NCBI RefSeq assembly: GCF_050947875.1
Contig: NC_134574.1
Span: 102,891,469 to 102,955,468 of the forward strand
DNA from: Dermacentor variabilis
Taxonomy: Eukaryota > Arthropoda > Arachnida > Ixodida > Ixodidae
Direction: 5' to 3'
Length of the DNA: 64,000 nucleotides
Shown here: positions 1 to 10,600 of the stretch, one piece after another
Numbering within the stretch: the stretch's first letter is position 1
How the letters are laid out: every line of letters begins with the position of its first letter
Notes under the pieces: model-generated
What the model was told of the DNA's origin: nothing
The model's input: only the letters and a program-made list of their open reading frames with translations
Database searches by the model: none
Translations under genes and position numbers: made by a program

Positions 1-578
1 GGACTCTGTGGCCGACGACAGTTTCGCACTGTCTTGGCTTGGTGCGGCTCGGCTCGCAACATATGGTGCGAGCCGAACCTCACCGACTCCTTACCGTCCA
101 GTATGCCGTACGGAAGGCCTTCCCGTACAGTAAAGTGCGTGCACGCGCAGTCCTTGACCGGTACGGTAATTTACCGCACTTACTGTACGGTAACTTCGCA
201 CTGCTAAAGCTCGCTGATAAAGCGACAACTGCATAAAAACGCGTGAACAGATTCCAGCTGCTGCAAATTGGTTTAGATAGTCGTGTAGCCTGTCTCGCTC
301 CAAAACGAACGCGCAGTGGTCGCTACGCGTCAAATCTAGCTTCGTAAGCGCTCCGCGCTGGAGCTTTGTACACACTGTTCTTTTTGTTGTGCACTAATAT
401 AAGCCAATGTGTGCAGCTCGGGTCTGCGCCAAGATGGAGACGCGACTGCTGGAACCTGGCTCATTCGTGCCGATGTTTTCTCGCGCTTAGAACAACAGAA
501 GTAAGGTTGCAGCTACACCGTAGCACACGTCGAGTATTCGCAAATTAGCATTTCTCTCTCTCTCACGCTAGCGCACAT

Positions 579-830
579 TTGTTCAGTCTTCGCGTTGTTC
601 AGACTCAGCTGGTTGCTCTCTATTATGTTTCAGCGGTGACGACCTCGATCTCACATTCGATCCCGAACGACAATACCAGAATATGCTCCAAGCACTTTGT
701 CAGCGGAGAAAAAAGCACTCGGCTGCCAATTCGCCAAAACCTCTACCATTGTGAGTTGCAAGGCATGCTCCAAGCAATGAAGCTACAAATGACAGTTGAA
801 AAACGTCCACGGGCATATTCGCTGACTTAA
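579..830 (+). pseudogene. THAP-domain-like relic, U1
   Basis: An 83-codon frame holds NTRICSKHFVSGEKS, which matches the C-x2-H half of the C2CH THAP zinc finger (usually RxCSxHF). The first Cys pair, the central Trp and the C-terminal proline box are not recognisable, so this is a fragment. THAP domains are typical of P-element and Kolobok-type transposases as well as host factors. The position at the head of a repeated unit favours a transposon relic. The assignment rests on one short motif. Confidence 0.45.
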
Positions 831-913
831 GTGGCATGAAAAAAAGTTTTGTTAACTTACTTTGAGTTCAACATCGTAAGCATGCTTGCTTTGTTGTGAA
901 AAACACTTTGCGA

Positions 914-1148
914 CCTGCGGTGGTTACTTAGCGGCTATGGTGTTGGACTGCTCAGCACGAGGTCGCGGGATCAAATCCCTGCCACGGCGGCCGCATTTCT
1001 ATGGGGGCAAAATGCGAAAGCACCCGTGTACTAAGATTAGGTCCACGTTAAACAACCCCAGGTGGTCCAAATCATTGCGGAGTCCCCCACTACGGCGTGC
1101 CTCATAATCAAATTGTGGTTCTGGCACCTAAAAATCCATAATTGAATT
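914..1148 (+). mobile_element. tRNA-headed SINE, U1 copy
   Basis: A tRNA-like head (GCGGTGGTTACTTAGCGG, then GATCAAATCCC as B box) is followed by the body common to all SINEs in this window: GGCGGCCGCATTTC, a lagging GTGTACTAAGATTAGG, CCCCCACTACGGCGTGCC and TTCTGGCAC near the end. From memory it resembles the Ruka-type SINE of ixodid ticks. Its A box is degenerate and the same copy is present at the same place in U2 and U3, so it inserted before the array formed. Confidence 0.82.
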
Positions 1149-1219
1149 TCAGCACTTCGCTGAGATGTCCGTGCTGTTTACTTCTTTGACACGATACACA
1201 TGGTTGTAGTGGTAAATTC

Positions 1220-1752
1220 CAAAGTTAGCCTCGATGTCTTCGATTGCCTTAAGATCACTATTTAGAACGACCGACAGGTTTCAAACGAGCGCCGCAAAAG
1301 CATGCCTCCTTAGCAGTGGCCGCCTCAGCAGTGTTTCGCGGAACTGACACAGTGACACGGAATTGACACGGCTGAGCGCATCGCTGCGCCGCCTGAAGAT
1401 TGAAGGTAAACAATTCTATGAAAAACGGGAAAGTTTCAGTGCCCCGCATCACTGGCGTGGTGTCCTCATATGTGATTCCTATATCTTGTGAAAAAAAAAG
1501 TACGTGTGACAGACAGACAGCTGCTTGAAGGGCCGTGCCGTGCCTAAATGATGTTGCGGCAGTCACGCCTAATTGCGGCCTCCAGGGGGCATTATGACCT
1601 CCCAATACCGGAGCTCTCCTCTCCCGCACCCCTCTCGTGACGTCACAACCAACCCCCGAGGCGGCGTGCTCGGCAGCAGCCGCAGTCGCGAATTCTGAGT
1701 AAGAGGCAACGCATTCCTGAATGCGGCAGTATGCATGAATGTGTCGTGGTAA
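1220..1752. repeat. M500 repeat, first copy in U1
   Basis: This ~530-bp block starts CAAAGTTAGCCTCGATGTC and ends GAATGTGTCGTGGTAA. The same block recurs at 3506-4031 inside the L-A RT region, and twice again in U2 and in U3. GTGGTAAATTC occurs on both sides here (1209-1219 and 1746-1756), which could be a target duplication, but GTGGTAA is also the end of the second copy, so the true edges are uncertain. No coding capacity is evident. Class unknown; it behaves as a non-autonomous mobile repeat. Confidence 0.65.
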
Positions 1753-2270
1753 ATTCACCTTTTGCATGTTCCGATTGTGCATGCACTGGCTGTCCCTAGA
1801 GTCGAGTGCCAGAATCGTTTCGTACGGCGCATGGCCTCCGAGATTTACCGCGGTGGACCTAGGAGGCCATGTACGGCGACGTTGGTTCGTTCAGCAGACG
1901 ACGTGCGCACATGCTTTGGTGGGAAAGCGAGAGCTTGGCGGCGTGGTTGAACACGTGCGAAGGCGTGTCATACCTTAAGTCGGTGCGGCATTGATTGCTC
2001 TTAAAATATAGGCGAGAATTAATTTGGGGCATATTAAGGATTTAGATAATATGCGTATCGGTTCTTGCTAGAAGGCGTGTGCTCTGAATTGTATTTGCAT
2101 TAGAAAAAAGCCGTGCAATACATGGCAAGAAAGCCGGGAAAGCGTGCAGTGTGCGGGGCGTCCCTCAAGGCAGATGAGGGGACATTTGAGAAAAAAAAAG
2201 ATCAACTCCCGCACGAAAAAAAAAAAAAGAATAGACACGGTGAACTCCCACAACCAAATCCCCTTTGGTG
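1753..2270 (+). repeat. Inverted fragment related to the L-A 5' region, U1
   Basis: On the plus strand, about 1940-2060 (GCGTGGTTGAACACGTGCGA onward) aligns by eye with the minus strand of 14820-14940, the 5' part of L-A. The remainder up to about 2270 contains short lysine-rich frames and runs into the L-A 3' end, which faces it on the minus strand. It is a diverged piece of another L-A-like copy lying head-on to L-A. Outer boundaries are approximate. Confidence 0.45.
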
Positions 2271-2604
2271 AACTTTGGTTTTGTATGTCTCCGTTTTTTT
2301 TTTTTGTCGTTTCCCTACATTTCTTCCAACAATCTTCCTATCACCTCTTACTAATTTCTATTGCGGACATGTTTACTTTTCCCCTGCTCTCGCTGAATCC
2401 AAGGTCTTCAACTAGGCCAGTGGTGCCTAAATAGACCGCTGGGCAGATGTCTACACATTCTAATAAGACATGATCCACCCTTTCCCTAGCTTTATACCGA
2501 AGCAAACACATGCTTCTTCTTCCTTCTTATATCTCGCTTTATAGGTGCGTGTTCTAAGGCATCCCGATCTCGCTTCGAAAAGTAATGAGCTTCCCTTTCA
2601 GTTA

Positions 2605-4439
2605 TCACACATTGTTTCTTTCCTGATTTCGTTTTTTTCCTCTTATGTAGTTACTCCTGGCAGGTTTCCTTTCCATTGCTACCAACCACGAAATTATTTC
2701 GGCCTCTTTGACTTTCTGCTTGACGTTCTTTGTTGCTGAGCTGCCCACCCTACAGGCCCCATACTCGCTGGTAAGCTTCCTTATTCTTTTCGTCCACTGT
2801 GAATCAATGTTTTTCCTGTACGTATACCTCAACAATCTCCCAGCCCATTTACTTTCTTCCATATTCCTCAGTCGTTCTTCATAATCAATATTAGTGCGAG
2901 CTTCCCTCACTTCAAAACTAGTCCAGCCCATATCACCCTGCACAGCTTCATTTTTATTCTTCCCGTGAGCGCCCACTGCGTGCGAGGCGACCCACTGACC
3001 TTTGGTTCCCTGTTTGTACCCCTGATTTCAAGCAAACAACTGCATTTCCAAAAGTAAGTCCTGGAAGCACTACACCTTTCCACATACCCCAGAGCACCTC
3101 GTATCTATTGTATCCCCATAGGGCTCGGCGCTTCATTATAACTGCACTTCTCTTCCCCATCAATGTTATTGTTTTTTTCCTGCGTTTCCATATATCTGTT
3201 GCCTTCGTTTATCCATATACCAACGTATTTATATTCTTTTACCCGAGGTATTTCCTGGCCCTGTATTGCCACTGTCAGTTTCATTTAATACCATAACGCC
3301 TGATTTTCGAATACCGAATTTCAAACCTAAATTCTCGCCGTCCTGTACACAGATATTAGCCAGACATTTAAAATCACTTTTCTTGTTAGCTAGCAACACA
3401 ATGTCGTCGGCATAAAATAAACCTGGCAGCTGCTGCTCTACTACAGTACCCACCTGTTTGTATGAGAGAATAAACCCGATATTAGTTCCTTCCATGCGCC
3501 CTCTCCAAAGTTAGCCTCGATGTCTTCGTTAAAATCACAGTTCAGAACGACCGACACGTTACAAACGAGCGCCGCAAAAGCATGCCTCCTTAGCAGTGGC
3601 CGCCTCGGTGTTTCGCGGAACTGACACGGTGACACGGAATTGACACGGCTGGGCGCTTTGCTGCGCCGCCTGAACATTGCAGGTAAACAATTCTACGAAA
3701 AACGGGAAAGTTTTAGTGCCCCGCATCACTGGCGTGGTGTACTCATATGTGATTCCTATGTCTTGTGGAAAAAAAAGTACGTGGGAGAGACAGACAGCTG
3801 CTTGAAGGACCGTGCCGTGCCTAAATGATTTTGCGGCAGTCGCGCCTAATTACGGCCTCCAGAGAGCATTATGACCTCCCCATACCGGAGCTCTCCTCTC
3901 CCGCACACCTCTCGTGACGGCACAACCAACCCCCCCAAGGTGGCGTGCACGGCAGCAGGAGCAGTGGCGAATTCTAAGTAAGAGGCAACGCATTCCTGAA
4001 TGCGCCAGTACGCAGGAATGTGTCGTGGTAATCATTAACAGCAGTGGGGATAAAGGGCACCCCTGCCTCAGTCCCTTGTTGATATCAACTTTCTCCTCGC
4101 TCCTCATTCAACGCAAACGGCATTTTATAGGTAAATCACGCTCAGAAGGTGTAGACAATCGTCACCTAAGCCTTCCCCTTCCACAATATCCCACAAAATG
4201 TGGCGGTCTGCGTTATCATACGCTCCTGTCATGTCTAAAAAGGCCACATATAACGGTCTGCTTTCTACTCTTGATATTTCAATACACTGAGTAAGAATAA
4301 ATAAGTTGTCATCCAAATACCTACCTATTCTGAAACCCTTCTGAAGTTCTCCCAAGATGCCGTTATTCTCTGCCCATGTTTGCAGCTTTAATTTGATTGC
4401 CTGCATTGCTAGCCTGTATATTGACGATGTAATGGTCAA
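2605..4439 (-). pseudogene. L-A reverse transcriptase, broken, U1
   Basis: This is the RT of a non-LTR retrotransposon in several frames. At 4125-4439 there is a fingers region and motif A (YVAFLDMTGAYDNADRHILW, catalytic Asp present). Near 4050-4107 follows motif B (GLRQGCPLSPLL). M500 (3506-4031) interrupts just after motif B. At 3229-3495 comes motif C (GLFYADDIVLLAN, both catalytic Asp present), and thumb and C-terminal parts lie at 2605-3163. RT copies element RNA at the nicked target. Stops, frameshifts and the insertion show it is dead. Confidence 0.85.
3506..4031. mobile_element. M500 repeat, second copy in U1, inside L-A RT
   Basis: It has the same start (CAAAGTTAGCC) and end (GTGTCGTGGTAA) as 1220-1752. 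It separates L-A motif B from the stretch before motif C and appears to replace about ten residues expected between them, so insertion came with a small loss or the edges are blurred. Flanks are CCCTCTC on the left and TCATTAAC on the right with no clear target duplication. Confidence 0.65.
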
Positions 4440-4827
4440 CGGTCTATACGAGTGAATTTACGCTATACGCTTACCTTTATAAATCAAATTCATTCTACTT
4501 TGTCGCCAACTGTCTGGTATTCCTCTATTTCTTAAAGTTTTTTACACTGTTTTCACCAGAGCTTTCTTACTTTTTTGTCCTAGTCGATTAATCAGCCTAA
4601 CGGGAACCACGCCTAGCCCTGTGGCTGTGCGCTTAGGAATTTTCTCTTCCGCTTTCTTCCAGTTTAAATTTGTCAGCACCAGCTCCTTTTCCACTTGGGT
4701 CTCTTTCATGCACTTTTTTTCTTCAGATACAACCTCATCGTTGCCTTGGGAACATTCGGCTGTTATTTTTCGGATGTAAATTATTGGCGCTTCCCCTTCC
4801 TGTTTGTTTCCATCTTCGTGTAGGATA

Positions 4828-4834
4828 TGTTGTT
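4828..4834. repeat. Target-site duplication of L-B, left copy
   Basis: TGTTGTT here and at 8400-8406 flank L-B exactly where L-A coding homology stops and resumes. The next bases (CAATTCACTTCACTTCACTT) are the L-B tail seen from the plus strand. U3 has the same pair at 38552-38558 and 42126-42132, so the insertion predates the duplication. Confidence 0.7.
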
Positions 4835-5139
4835 CAATTCACTTCACTTCACTTTATTACCTTAAAAACCCCATTGGAGGGGTGTTACATAAGGGGTGGT
4901 TAATAATATAAACATTAGAAACAGGTGTTCATATGAGGTATGGGTGACAACAACTTCGGTAAAGGCAGATGGGCTTGTGATGGCGGCGATGGCATGTGGA
5001 AGGCCGTTCCAGTCCTTTGATGCTCGAATAAAAAATGACGCTTGAAAAGTGGTGGTCCGGGCACATGTGCGTGCAACTTGAAGCGGATGACCGGTGCAGG
5101 GAGATATGTATGAAGGGGGCGTGATGTACGGTGGGTGAT

Positions 5140-6942
5140 TTAGAGAGCTGAAAATAAAAATGAACGGAAGAGAGAGAGGGTGGCAACCTGTCGACGGAAA
5201 GAAAGCGTTTCCAAGCCAGATTCCGCTTTCATCGATGAAATGCTGATACCGTACGAATATGAAGATTGAATAGACCTAGTAGCACGATCTTGCACAGCAT
5301 CAAGTGCATTTATGATATAAATCTGATGCGGATTCCAGATGGGAGATGCATACTCAAGTTTCGATCTTAGAAATGATTTATAGGCCAACGCTTTTACTTG
5401 GTGTGAGGCATGACGGCCGATGTCGCCTAAGAAATCCCAGTGGTCTATTAGCAGCTGAGGTGGTGTTAGTAGCGTGTAAGCGCCAGGACAGATCCCAAGA
5501 TAGGGTGACACCGAGGTATTTGAATGATTGGACTGATTCTATTGGAACATCAGCAATGGGATAGGTAAATGTGAAGGGGTTACGGCTGCGAATGAAAGAC
5601 ACGAGTTTACATTTGTTCGGATTTAGGTTCATTAGCCAGCGATTACACCATTCTTGTACATTATTGAGATCGTTCTGGATGAATGTGTGGTCAGATGTGT
5701 TTTTAACTTTGCGGTAGATTACACAATCATCTGCAAACATGCGAATGTTACATAATACATGCGTTGGTAGATCTGTAATGTAAATTAAAAAAAGAAGTGG
5801 TCCCAAGACGGATCCCTGGGGGACGCCTGATGTTACGGGGAGTCTGCTAGAATAATGGTTATTAACAAAAACAAACTGAGAGCGGTTAGTCAAGAATGCT
5901 TCTGTCCACTTTAGTACGTCGGGGTGTAAATTTAACTGAGACAATTTTAGCAGGAAACGTTTATGAGGAACTGTGTCAAATGCTTTTGCAAAATCCAGGA
6001 ATGTGGCATCAGCCGGAAGGTTACTGTCAAGGTTAACATGCAGGTCGTGAAGGAACATTGACAACTATGTATCGCAAGAATATTCTTTTCGAAATCCGTG
6101 CTGACAAAGGTGAAAAAAAAACAGATTGAGTCTAAAAAGGTCATGGTATGCGAGTATATGACATGTTCCATGTTTTTGCAGGGCACACTAATTAAAGATA
6201 TAGGACGATAATTTAATGGGGTGTCTCTGTTGCCTGATTTGAAGACTGGAACGACCTTGCCCACTTTCCATTCGGATGGTAAGATGCCTGTAGAGAGTGA
6301 CTATGGAAACAACAAAGTTAGGTACGCAACAGATACATGGCTAATATTTTTTAAGAGTTTGAAATTAATATCATCTACACCTGCTGACGATGAAAGCTTG
6401 ATGTTATCAATAATCGAGGTGATTCCGTCTGCCGAGAATATAATTGGCGACATACGCGCAGTTATGTTAGTAGATGTGGGAAGATCTGGAGTTGAAGTCT
6501 CGTTAGTAAATACAGAGAAAAAGGCTGCGTTAAAGATGTCAGCACACTCGCTGTCGCTGACCACTTCGCCACGTGCATTCAACACGCTGATCATGCGCGC
6601 CTCCTGAGGGTTTATTATTTGCCAAAATTGACGAGGGCTGTTCGTAAGCATTTTAGGCAGTTCATCGTGGAAAAAGGAGAATTTAGCATTCCGTATAGCC
6701 CTGAGATAATCGTCTTCGGCCACAAAATATTTCCCCCAAGCAGTGGGGTGTCCGTTTAGTGTGGCTGAGCGGAAGAGACGTTTCTTTTTGTTTTCAAGTC
6801 GCTTAAGCGTTTTAGTGAACCATGGCGTGTTTCGGTTTCTGCGGAACGTTATTCTCGGTATGAACTTATCAACGAGATCACCTAGTTTGTTTTTAAATAT
6901 TGACCAGTTCTCATTAGTCGAGCGCGTAGAACATAACCTCAC
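5140..6942 (-). pseudogene. L-B ORF2 reverse transcriptase, broken, U1
   Basis: The frames from right to left give a linker (6301-6942, ends in SAGVDDINFK), the FKSGNRDTPLNYRPISL block, motif A ([13 protein letters not shown]), motif B ([18 protein letters not shown]), motif C (FADDCVIYR) and the thumb with FKYLGVTL. The 228-codon piece at 5378-6064 is the longest intact stretch. All catalytic Asp residues are present. At least two frameshifts split the domain (around 5500 and 6060-6200). The translated piece is identical to that of U3 (39102-39788). Confidence 0.88.
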
Positions 6943-7035
6943 GGACGTAGGAAGAAATGCACTCAGATCACTATTAATTGCATCATAATTACCTTTATTG
7001 TACAGGCGGATTGTTTTGCTGACTAAATGGCGCTT

Positions 7036-7738
7036 TTAGGGTTGAAACGAACATGTGGCGTGAAGTACTTTATGGTCGCTGACTTCAGGTAGATATGCTG
7101 TTGATGATAAGCTTTCCGGATTACTGGTTAGGATGATATCTAAGATGCTAGAAGTGCTCAGTGCAACGTGCGTAGGTTCTGATTCAAGTTGGGTTAAATT
7201 GAAATTAAGGCAGAAATCCACCAAATCTCTGGCAGGCTCACTGTCCATAGTTATGGGGACGTCATTGCTCCAGTCTATTTGAGGAAAATTAAAATCACCA
7301 AAAAGGAGGACTTATGCTTGCGGGTGTTGTTTACTAAGGTCACTCAAGGTGTTATGAAGTTTAAATGTGAAATCTGGAATATTATTCGGAGGCCTGTAGC
7401 AAACACCTAGAATGATAGTATGGGGAAATACATGAATAATTAGCCATAATACTTCAAGATCAGAAGTGATGTTTTTGGCTATGGAGCACAATAACTGCTG
7501 GTGCACAGCAATCAGTACACCGCACCCCCCCCCCCCCCCCGCCCGCCCGCATGCCATTGCGATCCTTTCGATAGACATGAAATTCCGGTAGGTCGGCTAG
7601 TACTTCTGTATTTGTTATATCTCCTGTTAGCCACGTTTCGTTTATAACCATTATATTACTGTTGGATGATAAAACAAGGTTGGAAAAAACGTCACGTTTG
7701 GGAAAGAAACTGCGTGCGTTGGTAAAGATTACAGACAA
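7036..7738 (-). pseudogene. L-B ORF2 APE-type endonuclease, broken, U1
   Basis: This is the N-terminal endonuclease that nicks target DNA. Visible parts are SVIFTNARS (first strand), INETWL (catalytic Glu), GVCYRPPNN, LLFGDFNFPQIDW (Asp/Asn pair), SILDIILTSNPE and LPEVSDHKVL (SDH box). A run of 16 C at 7525-7540 breaks the frame; in U3 the run is 18 C and the frame stays open for 142 codons. A stop also lies near 7310. Confidence 0.85.
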
Positions 7739-7769
7739 TGATATGTTAGATTTGGGCTTAACAGTGTAA

Positions 7770-8399
7770 CAGACATTTTTACGACGGGGAAGTTGCTATA
7801 TTATTTCTTTGACAGACTGCCTTTGCTCGTCGTAGACGTAGCGCTTATGGCCGATATGCAGTGTTTTGAATCGCCAAGAAAAAGGTTATGATTTGCTTTT
7901 TGCGAAAGTAATGGGATGCCTGCGAGCGTTTTGTACGGAACGAGTGAAATCCTCTCCAACGCTGAAGCTGGTTCCTTTGACCTTGCGGCTGTTAGAAAGA
8001 ATCAATTCTTTTATTTTATGGAAGGTGAATTTTGCTATGATAGGACGGTGGCGGTTAGTACCATGCATGTGCGATGACCGAGGCGATGTGCGCGCTCAAT
8101 TTCTTTCAGCTCGATACATATATTCAGATGATTGTGGCAGTGCTTGATGATTAGTTGCTCGGTCTGGGCAAACGCCTTTGTTCCAGTTGATTCAGGGAAG
8201 CCATAAAAAATAAGATCGTTGCGTCGTGACTGGTTCTCGGCGTCATCAATACGCGTTTCAAGCCTGTGTACCGGTCACGGTGACCACTTGAGCGGTACAC
8301 GTTTTCACGGCTTCAAAGTCAGAGCGCAGGGAGACAAGATTTTGATAATGCCCCTCTAGATCGGTCATGCACCTGCACATATCAGCAATAGCTTTGTAT
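7770..8399 (-). pseudogene. L-B ORF1 (coiled-coil/RRM type), truncated, U1
   Basis: The minus strand encodes ENQSRRNDLIFYGFPES near 8180-8240, then IERAHRLGHR and RPIIAKFTFHKIKELIL (7886-8068 frame). This layout is that of the LINE ORF1p nucleic-acid chaperone (end of coiled coil, RRM, C-terminal domain). One frameshift lies near 8070. The upstream coil and start are missing because the element begins here. Its end runs into the EN frame at about 7740, so ORF1 and ORF2 were close or overlapping. Confidence 0.75.
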
Positions 8400-9287
8400 T
8401 GTTGTTGACTTCCTGCCTAATAATTTGATGTAGTTCCAAAATATTCTAGGCGCGGCATTCTTTTTCTCACGTATCTCCGACAATCAACGTTTACTTTCAC
8501 CTTTTATATTTGCTTGCACCAGTATTTGAAGCATAGATTTTTTCTCCCCGTATATTTCCCATTTACTTCATATCCTGCGGCAACTGCGCCTTCTTTGCCT
8601 GTCTGTACTCTCGGGATGGTTTCTTACGTTCGGTGATCGCTTCTCGTATCTCCTTGTTCCACCAGCTTTTCGGTTTCGTTTTTCCTTCCAACGAACATGT
8701 TGTTTCTTTTTTCGTATTTCTGTCGTCATAACACTTAGAAGCTCAATATATTTCCACTCTTTACTTGACCATGCATTTGCCAAGTTCTTCTTCGACTCTA
8801 TAAACTATATTTGCTATTTTTTCAGCGTTCAAATTTGGACTGTCCATTTTGCACTCCTTGCCATCTTTCCCGACTACATATCCCATTTTCAAAATGATGC
8901 ATTTATGGTCGCTGCTATACCCTTCCTCGTCAATGACCATTTTTCTCAACTTATCATGAATTCCTTCTGTCATCAGACAGTAATCAATGGTCGATTGCCG
9001 GTTTCCCACTTCCCACATGATCTGCCCTTCACACTTATGTCCTCTATTCACGATAACAAGGCTATAATGCTCACAAAGGTCTAGCATTGACTTCCCGTTG
9101 TTCTCGGTACAGCCGTCTCAATCCTGTATGTGGGCATTCATGTCATCTAATATGATAATTTCGGCACCATTCCCGAAATTCTTAGTATCAGCACTTATGC
9201 ATTCCATAACTCTTGATTCTTCTCTGTGCGATTATTTCCGGTCCACAAATACGTAACACGCAGCCAAGTTTTTTCCCCACTCATTGA
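8400..9287 (-). pseudogene. LINE L-A, segment 2 (EN C-terminal half and linker), U1
   Basis: Reading right to left gives EKTWLRVTYLWTGN, a DMNAH block, the frame at 8761-9087 with MLDLCEHYSLVIVN, GNRQSTIDYCLM and EEGYSSDHKCIILKM (SDH box of an APE endonuclease), then KPKSWWNKEIREAI and FWNYIKLLG in the linker to RT. It joins 13824-14946 on its 5' side and 2270-4834 on its 3' side once L-C and L-B are removed. Frameshifts and stops are present. Confidence 0.82.
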
Positions 9288-9290
9288 GGT

Positions 9291-9900
9291 TCTGTTGCCG
9301 AGATGCGGTCGGAACAGTCACATCTGCTTTTTCTTCAGTTGTTTCAGATCGTTGTAGCAGCATCCGGCACTAGTTTCATTTTGAGACAGCTGAGAAGATA
9401 TGACGATGTCTACAACGCATGCCCAAATGGAAACATAGCGACTGCGTGGCCTCGTCTGCATGAACTGACGGAGCGTCAACAACAACAACAGAGGCTTGCA
9501 CACACGCGCACAACTACCGACAGCAGCGACTTTCCCGGAGGACAGTGCCCGGTTGTAATCACTGACTGGTGGTTACGGCCATATCTGGATGCATGTACCC
9601 AGCGTGATAGCAGTTGTCACTATACCGGTCACCGAGGGCGCTCGATGTTAGAGGAAACACTATTTAAACGCCTGCTACAGACAAAGCCTTTGGGTTCTGG
9701 TGCCGAAATGCGGTCGAAACACTCACATCCGCTCTTTCTTCAGGTTGGTCTCTTTTACCGTTATAGGCCGACTATAGCACGCCTGAAAACTCGGTACCGG
9801 AGCCCACCTGGTCGTTACGGCGGTTTGTGCTTGTTCGTGCCGGTATCTGTCTCTGTGCTGGTGCAATATATTTTTGTTTAGAATACGATTACTGTTAATT
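9291..9900 (+). promoter_or_regulatory. L-C 5' untranslated region with repeated promoter-like segment, U1
   Basis: Two similar segments, TGCCGAGATGCGGTCGG at about 9297 and TGCCGAAATGCGGTCGA at about 9701, are each followed by a CACATC[T/C]GCT and TTTCTTCAG stretch, about 403 bp apart. CACTATTTAAACGCC just before the second is TATA-like. This resembles the monomer-type 5' ends of some LINEs, where each monomer carries promoter activity. A 192-codon open frame crosses the region but has no recognisable domain and I do not treat it as a gene. Confidence 0.4.
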
Positions 9901-9901
9901 A

Positions 9902-10600
9902 GGTGGTTACGTCGAAGAGAACCCTGACCCTCTGTCGGAAAAGCAAGAGCGTGAACTAGTGACGAAAAATGTGGTGTTTTGTGGCGCAAGGGCCAAATGT
10001 GGCCAAAAAGCGCCAGACCGGTGTGAACTAGCGGAAGCAATACGTTCGTTACCAAAGATATTGGCAGGCCAAGACAAAATAATTAAACAGTTAGAAACAC
10101 TGCGAACGAAGCACAAGCAAATCGAAGACAAAATTGGGAATCTAACGTCAAAAGTTGCCAAATTAGCTGAGGATTTATCTGTTTTGTCTGCGCTTGGGGA
10201 CAGAGAAGTGAAGGCGCAATATAACCAGCTCTCAAAAGGTATGCGAGACGTATTGATCAATCAGGACGAACTCGAAAATCGTTCACGTAGGAATAATTTA
10301 CTGTTTTTCGGCATATAGACGATGAGAACGATAAGGAAACATGGGATGAATCAGAACGGTAGGTTATGTCTGTCTCCTCGGTCAAACTGGGTATTACTGT
10401 TGAACCCTCAACAATTGAGAGAGCTCACAGGATGGGGAAGCATAATAACGATAAACCAAGGCCCATTATTGTGAAGTTTGGGCTAATTAAGGACAAACAG
10501 CGTCTTCTTTCTGCGGCTTCGAAACTGAAAGGAAGCAAAATATCGCTCAGTGAAGACTACTCCCAGCAGGTTCGGCGATGTATAGAAGCAAACTGATTGC
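9902..10600 (+). pseudogene. L-C ORF1 with 2A-like N-terminus, broken, U1
   Basis: In frame with the ORF1 body, 9902-9931 reads GGYVEENPDP, a degenerate 2A motif (normal core DxExNPGP; the key Gly is Asp here). Then follow a coiled-coil stretch (repeated K/E/L heptads, 10060-10200), ELENRSRRNNLLFFGI (end of coil, start of RRM) and, after a stop and shift near 10318-10366, IERAHRMGK, RPIIVKFGLIKDKQRL and ISLSEDYSQQVRR. This is a LINE RNA-binding ORF1p. The 2A would have separated a short leader from ORF1p during translation. Confidence 0.78.

Larger units (their letters stand above)
2270..4834 (-). mobile_element. LINE L-A, segment 3 (RT, C-terminus, 3' end), U1
   Basis: This is the 3' third of the oldest LINE in the unit. 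Reading right to left it gives a decayed linker, RT fingers, palm motifs, thumb and a C-terminal tail. It continues from 8400-9287 and 13824-14946 once the two younger LINEs are removed. It is interrupted by M500 at 3506-4031. The left end near 2270 is where plus-strand sequence of another fragment begins. The clade is not assigned. Confidence 0.8.
4835..8399 (-). mobile_element. LINE L-B, nearly complete, inserted in L-A, U1
   Basis: A 3,565-bp non-LTR element in minus orientation. From its 5' end it has part of an ORF1 with coiled-coil/RRM-type motifs (7770-8399), EN (7036-7738), RT (5140-6942), a 3' untranslated region, and a tail of GTGAA repeats right at the target duplication. Motifs fit the Jockey/CR1 group. 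The 5' end starts within the ORF1 coil, so it is 5'-truncated. It lies inside the L-A linker between the EN and RT domains. Confidence 0.85.

Noticed and set aside
914..990. Possible tRNA gene
   Set aside because: The tRNA-like head is followed by a SINE body and recurs in dispersed copies. The A box is degenerate and no full cloverleaf is evident.
1209..1756. GTGGTAAATTC as a proven target duplication of M500
   Set aside because: GTGGTAA also ends the second M500 copy, and U3 has extra sequence at the left edge, so the repeat may be part of the element.
1258..1782. A 174-codon minus-strand frame over M500
   Set aside because: It is broken differently in every other M500 copy and has no domain; chance frame in a GC-rich repeat.
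9303..9881. A 192-codon open frame with a glutamine run
   Set aside because: It lies in the L-C 5' region and spans a repeated segment. It shows no domain, and its only second copy is the near-identical U3 unit, so there is no evidence for coding.
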